From: Notolepis coatsorum
Taxonomy: Eukaryota; Chordata; Actinopteri; Aulopiformes; Paralepididae
Length of the DNA: 64,000 bases
Assembly: GCA_963971535.1 (NCBI GenBank)
Contig: OZ020598.1
Location: forward strand, 98,329,674-98,393,673
Direction: 5' to 3'
Part shown: positions 42,971 to 53,837 of the stretch, piece after piece
How the letters are laid out: each line of letters opens with the position of its first letter
How positions within the stretch are numbered: the stretch's first letter is position 1
Program-made: the position numbers and the translations under genes
The notes under the pieces: model-generated
The model's database searches: none
What the model was told of the DNA's origin: nothing
What the model saw: only the letters and a program-made list of their open reading frames with translations

Positions 42971-44003
42971 ACATAGGCCAGGGGTCGCCAATTAGGTTTT
43001 GCCGCGGGCCAGATTTTCCCCAAGCCGTTGCTTGGCGGGCCAGGATCAAAAACAATGGCTAATTTAATATACTGATATTGAAAAAAGCCAAACGTTTTTC
43101 TCTGGTCTGCATCCCCCCAACAACCGTGTGCACTGCGCCGCACTGCACCCACTCTGCAATCCGCCAAACAAAGTTCTCACTCATCCATTCATTCATGAAC
43201 AGCTCTCAGCTGTTGCAGATCAGCTTAACAATTGTGTGTATTGCGCCGTACTGTATTGTACCCATTCTGCAATCTGTTAAATAAAGTTTTCATTCATTCA
43301 TTCATGAACAGCAGATCAGCTGTTGCAGATCACCGCGGCAGGTGATGAACAGATCAGAATACAGAATGCATGAAAACACGACTCACCATACCTTGTTTGT
43401 TGTTCAGTCCTCCAAAATCCCTGCTAATGTTTGAAACATGTCACATATCCACTCGCCGCCCTCCAATTCCAGATTGGCGTTGAATGCAGCTACTTTATCT
43501 GCCAACTTGAACACAGTTGTAATAACAACCATTTCCTCGTTGTTGTTGTCGCCACATATTATGCAGAGAGGACGTCGGCTCGGCACGCAAGAATCACCGA
43601 CCTGTTGCAATAAACCCGTATTTTAAGTATGGCTCCTGTTTATTAAAAGAAGCGTTATATTTCCCTGTTGCATTTCCCTATCCAAAGATGTTTGTTTTGT
43701 TTTTTAACACATTTTGTTACTCGCTCCATCTCGAACGCGGAAGTGAAAGTTCGTTAGGGACTATTCCATTGGTTCTCCCAGTCCACGTGACCATTTCTAG
43801 CATTTCAATTGGCTATAGTGCTATTGATGACTACCGGTAGATAGATACAGCTTCACAATAAAAGACACCCTGGCGTCCCGAGTGAATATTTCCTGCGCGT
43901 AAAATAAATATCATATTCTCAAAATAATCTGACGGGCCAGAAATTATTGCTGGCGGGCCAATGTCGGCCCGCGGGCCGCCTATTGCCGATCCCTGACATA
44001 GGC
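42971..44003. mobile_element. hAT-type MITE (1.0 kb) with 8-bp target duplication
   Basis: The element (42979-43995) starts CAGGGGTCGCCAATTAGG and ends CCTATTGCCGATCCCTG. ACATAGGC lies on both sides (42971-42978, 43996-44003). GC-rich subterminal words (GCGGGCCAG, GGCCCGCGGGCC) are typical of this hAT type. It contains two short LINE X tails. Confidence 0.9.
43140..43330 (+). mobile_element. Two LINE X 3' tails in tandem
   Basis: 43145-43198 (CCACTCTGCAATCCGCCAAA, ATCCATTCATTCATGAACAG) and 43238-43310 (ACCCATTCTGCAATCTGTTA, ATTCATTCATTCATGAACAG) are the 3' tail of LINE X. GAACAGC and CAGCTGTTGCAGATCA follow each tail, so the second may have arrived by duplication. Confidence 0.65.
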
Positions 44004-44705
44004 TATGGCATGGTCCATCGTGATATTGTGTAGACTGTTATTACTGTACCGGTACCACCCATTGTGACAACAGCCTTGTGAGTCCCGCACACAAACATGA
44101 TGGAATTCAAGTTCATGTATTGAAAGGCAGGCTACATCATACATGCAGTGAGATTCATTGTTCTTGTATATGCTCTCGTATTATTGTTTATATAGGCTAC
44201 CCAATACTGACATCAAATAGATTGTAGTATGCCTCTAGAAATCATATGCAGCAGGTAGAAAATTTACGGAAAATCCATCGCGATTTGGAATAGAATTGAG
44301 GAGAACTTTAATCCCTGGGTATTAATCAAACAACACGGGAATTCCAGCACGGTCTTTATTAGTGTTTGCGCTGCCCAGGCAGAAATGGTTAATAGATATT
44401 ATATCCGACATCACCGTTCTCATAACACGCTTCCCTCGGCTTAGTCCATTTTCCCACATTTCATGGGGGTATTCCATTACCGTATATGGTTAATCGGGGC
44501 GGTTCTGGTATGCAAATACTTAAAACAGTGCACGAGCTCAAACGTAGGATCAAAGTCATATTTATCAAGACAGGTGTGCGTAGAACCTGTGTACGCACGT
44601 GTGATGAATCCCGTTTGTTTTGTGCGTGCACTGATTCTAAATTCTGTGCTTACGTGTGGAAATAGAACATATTCTACGCCACGTTGATGAATGAGGGCCC
44701 TGGAC

Positions 44706-45486
44706 TTCCATCGTCACCCTCAGGGAACAGGGGGTGCTGGCTCATGTGTGGGGCATGTTGGATGAGTGGGTGGCTAGTGTGTGGGGCATGTTGGATGAGT
44801 GGGTGGCTAGTGTGTGGGGCATGTTGGATGAGTGGGTGGCTAGTGTGTGGGGCAGGTGGGATGAGTGGCTGGCTAATAGATGATGGTGGGTTGGTCATGG
44901 GCCAGGTACTTGGGGGCATCCTTGGATCTATAGGACTCCAGTGGGGGGCAGGTGGGTGCTGTGGTTGGGCCGGATTCAAAGCACTCATAAAACCCTGCAT
45001 TACTTGCATTATCATCTGCGTGTTGGCCTGCTGCTGCTCTTGCATAGCCTTGAAGCGGCGGTTTTCTGCTTCGTGTTGCATTTTCATAAAATGTTCCCAG
45101 TCAGCACTGTCCTGCTCTTTGCGTTTTTTATCGGCAACAACATTTTCTTCCCGCTGCCTCTTTAATTCGACCAGATATTCTTTTAGCCCATCACCCCGAT
45201 CTGATTTTCCCTTTCTTTTGCGGCATTGGGCACCAGGTATAGCCCAGGTTTGACTGCTCTCAACCTCAGCAGACCGTGGTGCAGCCCAGGTTTGACTGCT
45301 CTCAACCTCAGCAGACCGTGGTGCAGCCCAGGTTTGACTGCTCTCAACCTCAGCAGACCGTGGTGCAGCCCAGGTTTGACTGCTCTCAACCTCAGCAGAC
45401 CGTGGTGCAGCCCAGGTTTGACTGCTCTCAACCTCAGCAGACCGTGGTGCAGCCCAGGTGTGACTGCTCTCAACCTCAGCAGACCT
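44706..45486 (-). pseudogene. Myb-like Harbinger protein, exon 2 with 14-residue repeats
   Basis: In minus sense the exon starts at 52516 (acceptor CATCAACAG), gives NTSLLSSDMDSN, is interrupted by the hAT at 52473-45495, and continues here with SAEVESSQTWAAPR repeats: six units of 42 bp at about 45236-45486. Then follow KEYLVELKRQREENVVADKK, a Lys/Glu-rich helix (AENRRFKAMQEQQQANTQMI) and a Pro/His-rich tail with a 12-residue repeat (APHTSHPLIQH). The end of the protein is replaced by the TIR element at 44702. Such coiled, charged C-termini are usual in Harbinger Myb-like proteins. Confidence 0.7.
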
Positions 45487-45599
45487 GTTGGAATTAGGGT
45501 GACCAGATGCAAAAAGTCCAAAAGTGGGACAACAGTAAGATTTTGGTGGGACAAAGTGGGACAACAGTAAGATTTTGGTGGGACAAAGTGGGACAGATA

Positions 45600-46003
45600 G
45601 ATAATGTAATTTTTTTTATTAGAATAACTGAGTCTGGCAAAATGACAGGAGCTAGTTTCATACCACAGTCTGCTGACCTGTATGAATGGGAGTGTTGTAC
45701 TGTGTGATAGACACTTGTTATCTCAGCTGCAGTGACCTTGTCCGTCTGGCTATCATTGTTTGGTTTAAAAAGAAACGTATCCATAGATCTGGATGTTTCT
45801 TTTTGGTGAACCACTTTCAAGTGAGACTCACGTCCACTGTGGCGCTTCAAGTCGTATTCTCCTCCATGCGCAATTGAAAACGAACTATGACACAAAACAC
45901 AGAAAGCCTGCTGCGGATTGCCTGCCATCTGCCTCACCCAGTCATGTGTCGTTTGCCAGTCTTGGTTGTAACTGCAGGTCCGTTTCTTTTTACTGCTTTC
46001 CAT
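45600..46003 (-). pseudogene. hAT transposase N-terminus (BED zinc finger)
   Basis: The frame from ATG 46003 reads MESSKKKRTCSYNQDWQTTH, then the BED finger with FCVLCHSSFSIAHGGEYDLK and RHSGRESHLKV: two Cys and two His in the expected spacing. A Ser/Thr-rich segment follows (SRSMDTFLFKPNND). There is no catalytic region; the frame ends in the left terminus of the element. It is a deletion derivative that kept the DNA-binding exon. Confidence 0.7.
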
Positions 46004-46328
46004 CTTGAACTAGTTCGCTTGTAATGTTGTTGTGTTTTTTTTGACCAATCAGATTTGCGATATGAGGTAGCGTCACAAGTTCAACTCTCACGAGCAGAGC
46101 AGTGCGCTAAATTACTATAACCAATCAGATCTGCGATATGAGGTAGCGTCACGACTCAGTCACGTCACAAGCAGGCAAGCAGCGCGCTAAAGTACTATAA
46201 CCAATCAGAGCAATGTGTGTGGACAAGAGGCGGGTTGCTACGTTTACTGTCTGTAGGGAGGGGCTTTTAAAGCAAACGTTTTTATTGGTGAAGCAAGTTT
46301 GTACAATTACAAGGTCAGAATTATTCAT

Positions 46329-49300
46329 TCACCCTTTTTTTCCCCTTTTTTTGTATAATCTACCCCACCCATCCAACAGTGGACAGGGCTGTATTGTGGT
46401 ATCTAGTACTATCGAGAGCACATTAAATATCGAGGACCATAATGGTCTAAGACCCGGGCAGGACCAAAACATATGAGAGAGATCAGCTTGTGGGCTATTA
46501 CAGCGGTCACAATTGGGATTGGAGTCTGGGTAGATTTCAGCTAGTCTTGCTTTGCTGTAGTGTACTCTGTGTACCACCTTTAGTTGTATTAGGCTGAGTC
46601 TGGCACAAGTGGAGGAGGAATTCACCCTATCCAGTGCTCCCCCCCACCACCCCTCTGTCAGTTCCACCCCCAGCTCCTCCTCCCACCTGGATCTCGTCTT
46701 AGCGCTTTTGTCTTTGATCAAGCACATAGTATTTTGATACATTTCAGATATAAGCCCTTTTTGGTTTGGTGATAGACCCAAGAGTCTCTCCCAATTTGAT
46801 CGTTGAGGGGGGCTAGGAAATGAGTCAAATTGTGAACGTACAAAATGACGTATCTGAAGATAACGAAATAAATCGGAGCGTGGAAGACCAAATTGGAGAC
46901 ACAAGGAGCTAAAACTAGAGAAAGTGTCACCGTCATATAGATCCTTGAAACTATTTATTCCAAGTCTGTTCCAGCGTGTAAAAGACAAGTCCAGAGTGGA
47001 GGGAACAAACAGGTGGTTATTACTAATAGGCCCCAAGACTGATGCTGCACAGAGTTTGAAGTGACGACGAAACTGTATCCAAATCTTTAGAGTGGACAGA
47101 ACAACAGGGTTTGAGGAGTGCCGGGAAGGAGAGAGAGGGAAAGAAGAGTAGACCAGAGCTGCCAGGGAGGATGAACGGCACGATTGCGCTTCTAAGCTAC
47201 ACCAGTCAGTTTCTGGGGTTTTCAACCAAAGAATAATTTTATGGATGTTGACAGACCAGTAGTAGTGCATGAAATTAGGGAGCGCAAGTCCACCTGACCT
47301 CCTAGGTCCTTGTAGGATGGCTTTGCCTATTCTAGGGATCGTTCCCCCCCAGATAAAGGCAGATATTGCTTGGTCTATTGTGAGAAAAAAGGATTTGGGT
47401 AGAAATAGAGGGAGACATTGAAAGACATACAGGAATTTGGGCAGGATATTCATTTTAACACATTGTACTTTACCGGAGAGTGAGAGGGGCAGGCTGCTCC
47501 AACGTTGAAAGTCAGCTTTCATGTTAGTGATTAATGGGGGGAAGTTAGCTTCAAAAATAGAGTTTAAGGTGTGGGTGATCTTTATGCCCAGATATTTAAA
47601 GCCTGTCTGTGACAGACAAAAGGGAATTGAAGATTGTGTAATTTGTAAGGCCGAGTTGTTAATGGGGAAACATTCACTTTTATGAAAATTTTGCTTATAG
47701 CCTGAGAAAGAGCCAAACTGTCTTAACATAGATTTTATGTGAGGGATGGAGGTAATAGGATGCGTCATATAGAGCAGAAGGTCGTCAGCGTAAAGGGAGA
47801 CCCTGTGTTCGACTCCGTGACGGGTGATACCACGGAAGTGGGGCGAGGACTTGAGTGCAATGGATAGAGGTTCAGCGGTGACGGCAAACAATAACGGAGA
47901 CAAAGGACAACCCTGGCGTGTCCCTCTGGAAAGTGGGAAATAAGGGGAGTTTATAGAGTTGGTAGTGACACAGGCCAAGGGGGCGGAGTAGAGTAGCCGG
48001 ACCCATGAGATAAATGTGTCCCCAAACCCAAATTTCTGCAGAGTCGTGAACAAGTATTCCCACTCCACGCGGTCAAAGGCCTTCTCCGCATCCAGAGATA
48101 TAATTACCTCAGGAGGGAGAGAAGGACCTGAAGTGTGTATAATATTCAAGAGTCTGCGAATGTTAGAAAAGGAGTGGCGACCCTTAATGAAGCCAGTCTG
48201 GTCCTCAGAAATAATCAGAGGTAAGATGTTCTCCAGACGCCTAGCCATCACCTTGGCAATGACCTTTCCATCGTTGTTAATCAGCGAAATTGGGCGATAC
48301 GATCCACAGTCTGTGGGGTCTTTGTCCTTTTTAAGTAGGAGGGAAATGGTTGCTTGGGTGAGTGTATGTGGCAGTGTCCCATTTTTCAGGGACTCGTTAA
48401 ACATTTCCATCAGAAGCGGGGCGAGTTTGTCACAAAACTTTTTATAAAAACCTGCCTCATAGCCATCTGGACCCGGTGCCTTGCCACTCTGCATAGCATT
48501 GATAGCCTCCTTGATCTCCTAGATAGACGGGAATTCTAGGTCATTTAAAAAAGTATCCATAGATATTCTGTCGGGAGGGGGTTCGGATGTGTAGAGAGTG
48601 GAGTAAAACACTTCAAAGGCCTTGTTAATGTCTTGGGGTTTCGAGACTATGTTATTAGAGCGATCCCTTATCTGTGAGATCAGCCTGGAGGCTGCTCTGC
48701 GCTTGAGCTGATGTGCAAGCAGCCGACTGTTCTTGTCTCCATATTCATACGACAGGCCGCGGGAGTGGAGCAGCAGACCTTCAGCTTTCTTTGTGGATAA
48801 TAGATCGAATTCAGACTGTAAATCCAGCTTCTTTTTATACAATTCAGGTGAAGGGTCTGCGGCGTACTCACCATCAAGCTGGAGAATAGAATCTGTAAGG
48901 TCCTGCAGCCGCTTTCTCTGGGTTTTGTTCGCATGGGCTACATGGGAAATAATTTCACCACGCAGAACCACTTTTAGAGTCTCCCACAACAGTGAGTGAG
49001 ATATTGAATCCGATCTATTGGTGAGTAAGAAGTCATCAATTGACTTTGAAATTTTGTCGCAAAACCCCTTGTCGGAAAGTAGCAAGGTATCGAATCTCCA
49101 GGGAGGGCGATCTTTTTTATTCAGAATAAGGGAGATGTCCATTTGTATAGGCGCATGGTCTGAAATTACAATGGCTAAATAGTCAACTGAGCGGACAGAG
49201 TTTAACAGGGTTTTATCAATAAAAAAATAATCTATCCTGGTATAGGAGTGGTGTACATGTGAAAAAAAATAATGCCTTTAATAGTGGGTTAGCAGATCTC

Positions 49301-49863
49301 CATGGGTCCACACATCCATTTTCCCTCATAAAGGCTGATAAGGACCTGGACATTTTAGAGAGTGTTGAGGGTCTTAGAGAAGAGCGATCCAAAACCGGGT
49401 CCACAACACAGTTCAAATCGCCCCCCAAAATAAGTTGGTGTGTGTTTAAGTTTGGGAGGGAGGAGAGGATCTTGTTCATAAAACCAACATCATCCCAGTT
49501 GGGAGCGTAAATATTGACTAAGAGCACTGGGGTTTGGAATAGAGTGCCCGTTACTATTATATATCTGCCATCCGGGTCAGAGATAACGTTAGAGGATGTG
49601 AATTGAACTTTTTTGTTCACCAGTATCGCAACACCTCTTGCCCGAATATTAAAATTGGAGTGAAATACCTGGCTGATCCAAGGCTTGTGTAGTCTAATTT
49701 GATCTGCTTTCAATAAGTGAGTTTCTTGCAAAAACATGATATCTGCCTTCAAGTTTCTTAGGTGAGTAAAAACCCTTGAACGTTTGACTGGCCCGTTCAT
49801 AGATTTGACATTCCACGTGATCAGTCTAACAGAGTTGTCCCTCCTATTATTAGATGAAGTCAT
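46329..49863 (-). pseudogene. L1 B ORF2: endonuclease and reverse transcriptase, two lesions
   Basis: The endonuclease begins at 49863 (SVRLITWNVKSMNGPVKRSR, IMFLQETHLLKADQIRL, LLVNIYAPNWDD, ILGGDLNCVVDP). A one-base shift in a run of eight T/A near 49,265 changes frame. The next part (49142-48519) reads PPWRFDTLLLSDKGFCDKI and SYEYGDKNSRLLAHQLKRRA. A TAG at 48519-48521 stops it in the same frame as the RT that follows: MQSGKAPGPDGYEAGFY, SEDQTGFIKGRHSFSNIRRL, RQGCPLSPLLFAVTAEPLS and the catalytic VSLYADDLLLYM. The C-terminal CDRCNSPQADLSHMFWSCPG is the L1 zinc motif. Two small lesions in 3.5 kb mean a recently active copy. Confidence 0.85.
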
Positions 49864-50195
49864 GATTCAGTTCAAGATTTGAGTGATCTGATTGTCCCAT
49901 ATACAGGCCCCCTGTACAGGGGTATTGTAGACTCCACAAAGTAATAAAGTGATAAAAAAGAAAAAAACAAATAACAAATAAGTAACTATAAACATATGTA
50001 TGTGTAACCATAACATCTGCAACAACAACAATAACAACAGAAAATACAGACCTTTCCCGGACCGCATTCGGTGTAAGTAACCCCCAAAATACTCCCCTCC
50101 CCATTCCCATCCTAGGTTCCCTTCTCTTCTTCCCACATCTAGAGAACCGCAGGTAATCGCTACTAAACTTCCGGTGCATCTACAGATCTTAACCT

Positions 50196-50335
50196 AACCT
50201 AGAACCTAACCTAGAAGCTAAAAACCTAACCTAACCTAGAAGCTAAAACCTAACCTAGAAGCTAAAAGCTAGAACCTAGCCTAACCTAGAACCTAGCCCC
50301 TAGCCTAGAACCTAACCTAACCTAGAACGTGAGCG
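50196..50335. repeat. CCTAACCTAGAA-type short repeat in L1 spacer
   Basis: Units of AACCTAACCTAGAAGCTAAA type, imperfect. They recall CCTAA telomere-like words but are not (CCCTAA)n. Confidence 0.7.
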
Positions 50336-50389
50336 TGAGCTCCCAATTTAAGAGTGTAGAGAAAAAGAAAAAAAAAGTATATATCACAG

Positions 50390-51270
50390 AGCAATTTCGA
50401 TACTGAACTTGAATAACAACTCGAGATTTGTCGAGCAAAGAAAATAGTAGGGGGAGCACCAACCAACCAGTAGGCTGGTGTGTTAACGTCATTCAGTCCA
50501 AGCCAGCTGTTGTAGAATTACATTATAGAAATGGAAATAACTGAAAGATACTGAACTTGAAAATAACAACTCGAGATTTGTTGGGCAAAGAAAATAATAG
50601 GGGGAGCACCAACCAGTAGGCTGGTGTGTTAACGTCATTCAGTCCAAGCCAGCTGTTGTAGAATTACATTATAGAAATAGAAATAACTGAAAGATACTGA
50701 ACTTGAAAATAACAACTCGAGATTTGTCGAGCAAAGAAAATAGTAGGGGGAGCACCAACCAGTAGGCTGGTGTGTTAACGTCATTCAGTCCAAGCTAGCT
50801 GTTGTAGAATTACATTATAGAAATAGAAATAACTGAAAGATACTGAACTTGAAAATAACAACTTGAGATTTGTTGAGCAAAGAAAAAAGAGTAGGGGGAG
50901 CACCAACCAACCAGTAGGCTGGTGTGTTAACGTCATTCAGTCCAAGCCAGCTGTTGTAGAATTACATTATAGAAATAGAAATAACTGAAAGATACTGAAC
51001 TTGAAAATAACAACTCGAGATTTGTCGAGCAAAGAAAAAGAGTAGGGGGAGCACCAACCAACCAGTAGGCTGGTGTGTTAACGTCATTCAGTCCAAGCCA
51101 GCTGTTGTAGAATTACATTATAGAAATAGAAATAACTGAAAGATACTGAACTTGAATAACAGCTCGAGATTTGTCGAGCAATGAAAAGAAAAGAGTAGGG
51201 GAAGCACCAACCAGTAGGCTGGTGTGTTAACGTCATTCAGTCCAAGCCAGCTGTTAGCCAGCCTACGTTA
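50390..51270 (-). repeat. Six tandem repeats of about 150 bp in the L1 inter-ORF spacer
   Basis: Units start near 50399, 50547, 50693, 50838, 50989 and 51140 (GATACTGAACTTGAA...). Each holds CTCGAGATTTGTCGAGCAAA and GTAGGCTGGTGTGTTAACGT. They lie between ORF1 and ORF2. Confidence 0.9.
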
Positions 51271-51311
51271 AATCTGGTGTGTAAACAAACCCCGATCGTT
51301 GTGTAGTTACC

Positions 51312-52094
51312 TCAGTCATGCCAATGAGCGTTGTAGAATGTCTGAGCAGCTGCGGGAGAGTCAAAGTACAACGTTTGGTCTTCGAAGTCCACGCGGAGGC
51401 GAGCTGGGTACAGCATTCCAAAGCGAATGTCTTTCTTGTACAGTCTGGCTTTCACGTCATTGTAAGCCGCGCGCTTGCGGGACAGTTCGACGCTGAAGTC
51501 AGGGTAGAGTGAGATCTTGTGGCCACGGTATCGCAGATCCTCTCTTCTCTTCCCAAAAACACGCTCCTTGTCCTGGTAGTTGTGGAAAAGTACAATGAAC
51601 GCTCTCGGTCTGGGGTTGTTTCCTCTGGCTTTATTCTCTTTCCCCAGCCTGTGGGCGCGAGACAGTATGAGCGGCGTGGGGAAAAAATTAGCCCCACAAA
51701 TATCTGAGAACAATTCGGTCATGAATTGGATTGGATCCGAGCCTTCCATTTTTTCAGGGATGCCGATCACTCTCAAGTTGGCTCTGCGCGAGCGGTTTTC
51801 AAGATCATCCAACTTGTCGGCCAGCCGAGTGTTCTCCGTTTTGAGTTGAGCATATGCGCCTTCCATCTCGACGACTCTGTCGCTGTAGTCAGACAAGCCC
51901 GATTCGACAGAGGTGATCCGTTGTCCGTGTATATCCAGCGTGGATTTTATTGCCTCCAGGGTCCTATTCACCGGTGTGAGAGCTGCGTTTAGCAGCGAGG
52001 TGACCACTGCCGTCGTGTCGGTAAGTATGGCAGTACGGAGGTTCTCCAAGTCGTTGGGCAAGGCTGGCGTCGCTTTGGCTGGGGAATCAGGCAT
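51312..52094 (-). CDS. L1 B ORF1 protein
   Basis: This 260-residue frame is intact. Residues 30-110 form a coiled coil (LNAALTPVNRTLEAIKSTLD, LKTENTRLADKLDDLENRSR). The RRM-like part follows: RRANLRVIGIPEKMEGSDPI, FSDICGANFFPTPLILSRAH and PRAFIVLFHNYQDKERVFGK. The C-terminal domain contains LYPDFSVELSRKRAAYNDVK. It is the trimeric RNA-binding chaperone that coats L1 RNA in the cytoplasm. The start was taken at ATG 52094, 250 bp inside the element. Confidence 0.9.
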   Translation of the reverse strand: MPDSPAKATPALPNDLENLRTAILTDTTAVVTSLLNAALTPVNRTLEAIKSTLDIHGQRITSVESGLSDYSDRVVEMEGAYAQLKTENTRLADKLDDLENRSRRANLRVIGIPEKMEGSDPIQFMTELFSDICGANFFPTPLILSRAHRLGKENKARGNNPRPRAFIVLFHNYQDKERVFGKRREDLRYRGHKISLYPDFSVELSRKRAAYNDVKARLYKKDIRFGMLYPARLRVDFEDQTLYFDSPAAAQTFYNAHWHD

Positions 52095-52516
52095 GTCTTT
52101 AGCTCTACTAGCAAGTTCAATAGCTTCGAGGCTAGCAGCAGTTGCCTTCGATATTTCTCTTTTATCAATTCTCTTTGTTCTTCCCGTCGTGTTGTGAAAC
52201 GTAGTGCAGTATTCGTCTTTTAGTCTTAAAGTTTAGATGGTGCATTGTAGCATGTCGCTTGTCAAATAAATAGATAGTTTGCAAGTTGTGCGGGAGCCAC
52301 TCTAAACACGTCTATCCCGTCGCCATGCTAAACCGGAAGTCCAGGGAGGGGCTTTTAGACGCATGTTTTTTTTTGGCTTCGAAAAGAGGGACATCCTCTC
52401 AATATGAGGGACGCGGGACATTTGGTCAAATGGTGGGACAGTACAACCAAAAGGGGGACACCTGGTCACCCTAGTTGGAATCCATGTCACTGGACAACAA
52501 TGAAGTGTTCCCTGTT

Positions 52517-53008
52517 GATGAAGGGCAAAATGTATCATTGCACTGTTGTCAAACTGAATTAAAACAAGTGAGTAGGCCTATACTAATGTAATCAGCTAAT
52601 TTAATGTAGGATTGATTGAAAACTTTAATTAACAGATTGCAGAATGGGTACAGTACAGCTCAATACACACAACTGCTAAGAGGATGAAGACCAGAAAAAT
52701 ACTTTCGTCTTGTTTACATAAGGGTCCTCCATTTTCAAATCATCAATATGTATGACATACAAGACATTATGATACTGGGTGGGCTGGGGGAGGGGATTTT
52801 GACATTTACCGGGGCATACTGCTAGCCAATTCATTCATGTATAGCCATATCAATACCTAATAGGTATACATGTGTAACCGAGGAATAGTCTGCCTATACC
52901 TTTACACTATAGTAAAGTCACGGGAGACTTGATAGCATCAACATAACTGTTTTTTCTTTATTCCTCTCCTCCTCTCCACTTCAATAACCATAATAAAACC
53001 ACTGTTTA
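52517..53008 (-). other. Intron of the Myb-like gene, with a LINE X tail
   Basis: The intron holds a minus-oriented LINE X 3' end at about 52612-52760 (GATTGATTGAAAACTTTAAT, CAGATTGCAGAATGGGTACA, ACACACAACTGCTAAGAGGA). It lies in the middle of the intron, not at a splice site. Confidence 0.65.
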
Positions 53009-53408
53009 CCTGACTCTACGTCGCTGGTGTCATCCTCCTCTGTTGGTGTGGGAGTCGGTGGTGGGGCATATGATTCAATCACATTTGTGGGGTTGCTTGT
53101 TGGTCTGGTACTCAGGATACCATCAAGCTCGTCGTACCAAGGGCATCTATCTTTTTCATCCCCGGAGCTACCAGACTTCCGTAGGAGATCGCGCACTTTC
53201 AGGTAACTCTGCCGAAGTTTTTTTTTACTTTCAATCGGCATTGTTCTCCAGACCGATCGACCCCTCTCTCTTTCAGCTTCTCACTGAATAATTTAAACAC
53301 CTCAGTATTCTTATGCGTTTCTACTAATAATTTAGAAATGGCATCTTCTGCCCAAATGTCTAGAAGAGCCTTCACCTCGTCGTTCCCCCACGTTGATCCT
53401 CGACTCAT
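53009..53408 (-). pseudogene. Myb-like Harbinger protein, exon 1 (Myb/SANT-like domain)
   Basis: The frame from ATG 53408 reads MSRGSTWGNDEVKALLDIWA, TEVFKLFSEKLKERG and SGEQCRLKVKK, a Myb/SANT-like trihelix domain as found in the second gene of Harbinger transposons. A frameshift in a run of nine A near 53,222 moves the rest to another frame: LRQSYLKVRDLLRKSGSSGD, CPWYDELDGILSTRP and an acidic end DDTSDVES. A donor (TCAG|GTAAAC) ends the exon at 53009. The phase fits an acceptor at 52516. With the frameshift, the hAT and the TIR element, this gene is dead unless the shift is an error. Confidence 0.75.
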
Positions 53409-53837
53409 TGCTGTCTTTCTTATTTCTTTATTTTTGCCGCTGTGAGATACAGACAGGTCTGTGTAAGGCTGCTAATGTGAGGATGAAGTTATTAGGAGTT
53501 GCGCCTGCGCGCTCTTTGGGGAAGAGTTGGGTCGCATGACTGCTTGTCACTTGGCGCCTGTCATTAATTTGAGTTGGGTCGCGCGTCAGCCGCCACTAGG
53601 CACCTGTCACTCATTTGCTCTAGATTAGGTCCTATATAAAGTTCGATTTGCGTTCACACCAACAGCAAACGAACCATGGTCCACTTTGAAACGAACCGAG
53701 TCCCAACTTTTCAAGAGGACCATGGTTCGGTTGTTTGGTCCTCATTATAGTTCGGTTTGCGTTCATACCTGTACAAACCAAACGGACTATGGATCTAAAG
53801 GGACCATGGACCAAACAGGGTAGGTGTGAACGCGCCC
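53409..53837. promoter_or_regulatory. Right terminal region of Harbinger 1
   Basis: This includes repeated words related to the terminus (GTTCACACCAACAGCAAACG, AACCATGGTCC) at about 53650-53720 and 53740-53837, which look like subterminal binding repeats. It would also hold the promoter of the Myb-like gene. Confidence 0.4.

Larger units (their letters stand above)
42242..44702. mobile_element. Unclassified TIR transposon (23-bp perfect ends, GAC flanks)
   Basis: Left end CAGGGCCCTCATTCATCAAC(GTG) and the right end are exact inverted copies over 23 bp. GAC flanks both ends (42239-42241, 44703-44705). The interior (AGAGTGGGATTCATCAATTT, GTACGCACGTGTGATGAATC) has subterminal inverted words but no coding sequence, so it is non-autonomous. 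It lies in the last exon of the Myb-like gene and supplies its present stop codon. A hAT MITE is inserted in it. Confidence 0.8.
46256..52357 (-). mobile_element. L1 LINE B (6.1 kb, near full length), 14-bp target duplication
   Basis: GGGAGGGGCTTTTA lies at 46256-46269 and 52344-52357. The element between (46270-52343) has a 5' UTR, ORF1, a repeat-rich spacer, ORF2 and an AATAAA-type 3' end, all minus strand. It is inserted in the hAT element. Since it has few lesions it is probably the youngest member of this nest. Confidence 0.9.
45487..52481. mobile_element. hAT element (non-autonomous) with 8-bp target duplication
   Basis: Left end TAGGGTGACCAGATG (45495) and right end, reversed, TAGGGTGACCAGGTG (52473). 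GTTGGAAT lies on both sides (45487-45494, 52474-52481). Short repeats (AGTGGGACAACAGTAAGATT) lie inside the left end. Without the L1 it would be about 0.9 kb and hold only a BED exon. It is inserted in exon 2 of the Myb-like gene. Confidence 0.9.

Noticed and set aside
44674..44705. Natural C-terminus (FINVA) of the Myb-like protein
   Set aside because: The last residues and the stop come from the terminus of the TIR element inserted at 44702, so the original end is lost.
45226..45570. Leu/Arg repeat protein on the plus strand opposite the Myb-like exon
   Set aside because: It is a shadow of the 42-bp tandem repeat; the minus frame has the conserved charged C-terminus.
50196..50335. Interstitial telomere sequence
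   Set aside because: The units are CCTAACCTAGAA-like, not (TTAGGG)n, and lie in the spacer of an L1.
52612..52760. LINE X tail acting as a splice site in the Myb-like gene
   Set aside because: Here the tail lies in the middle of the intron, over 90 bp from either splice site, unlike the five cases at 59-61 kb.
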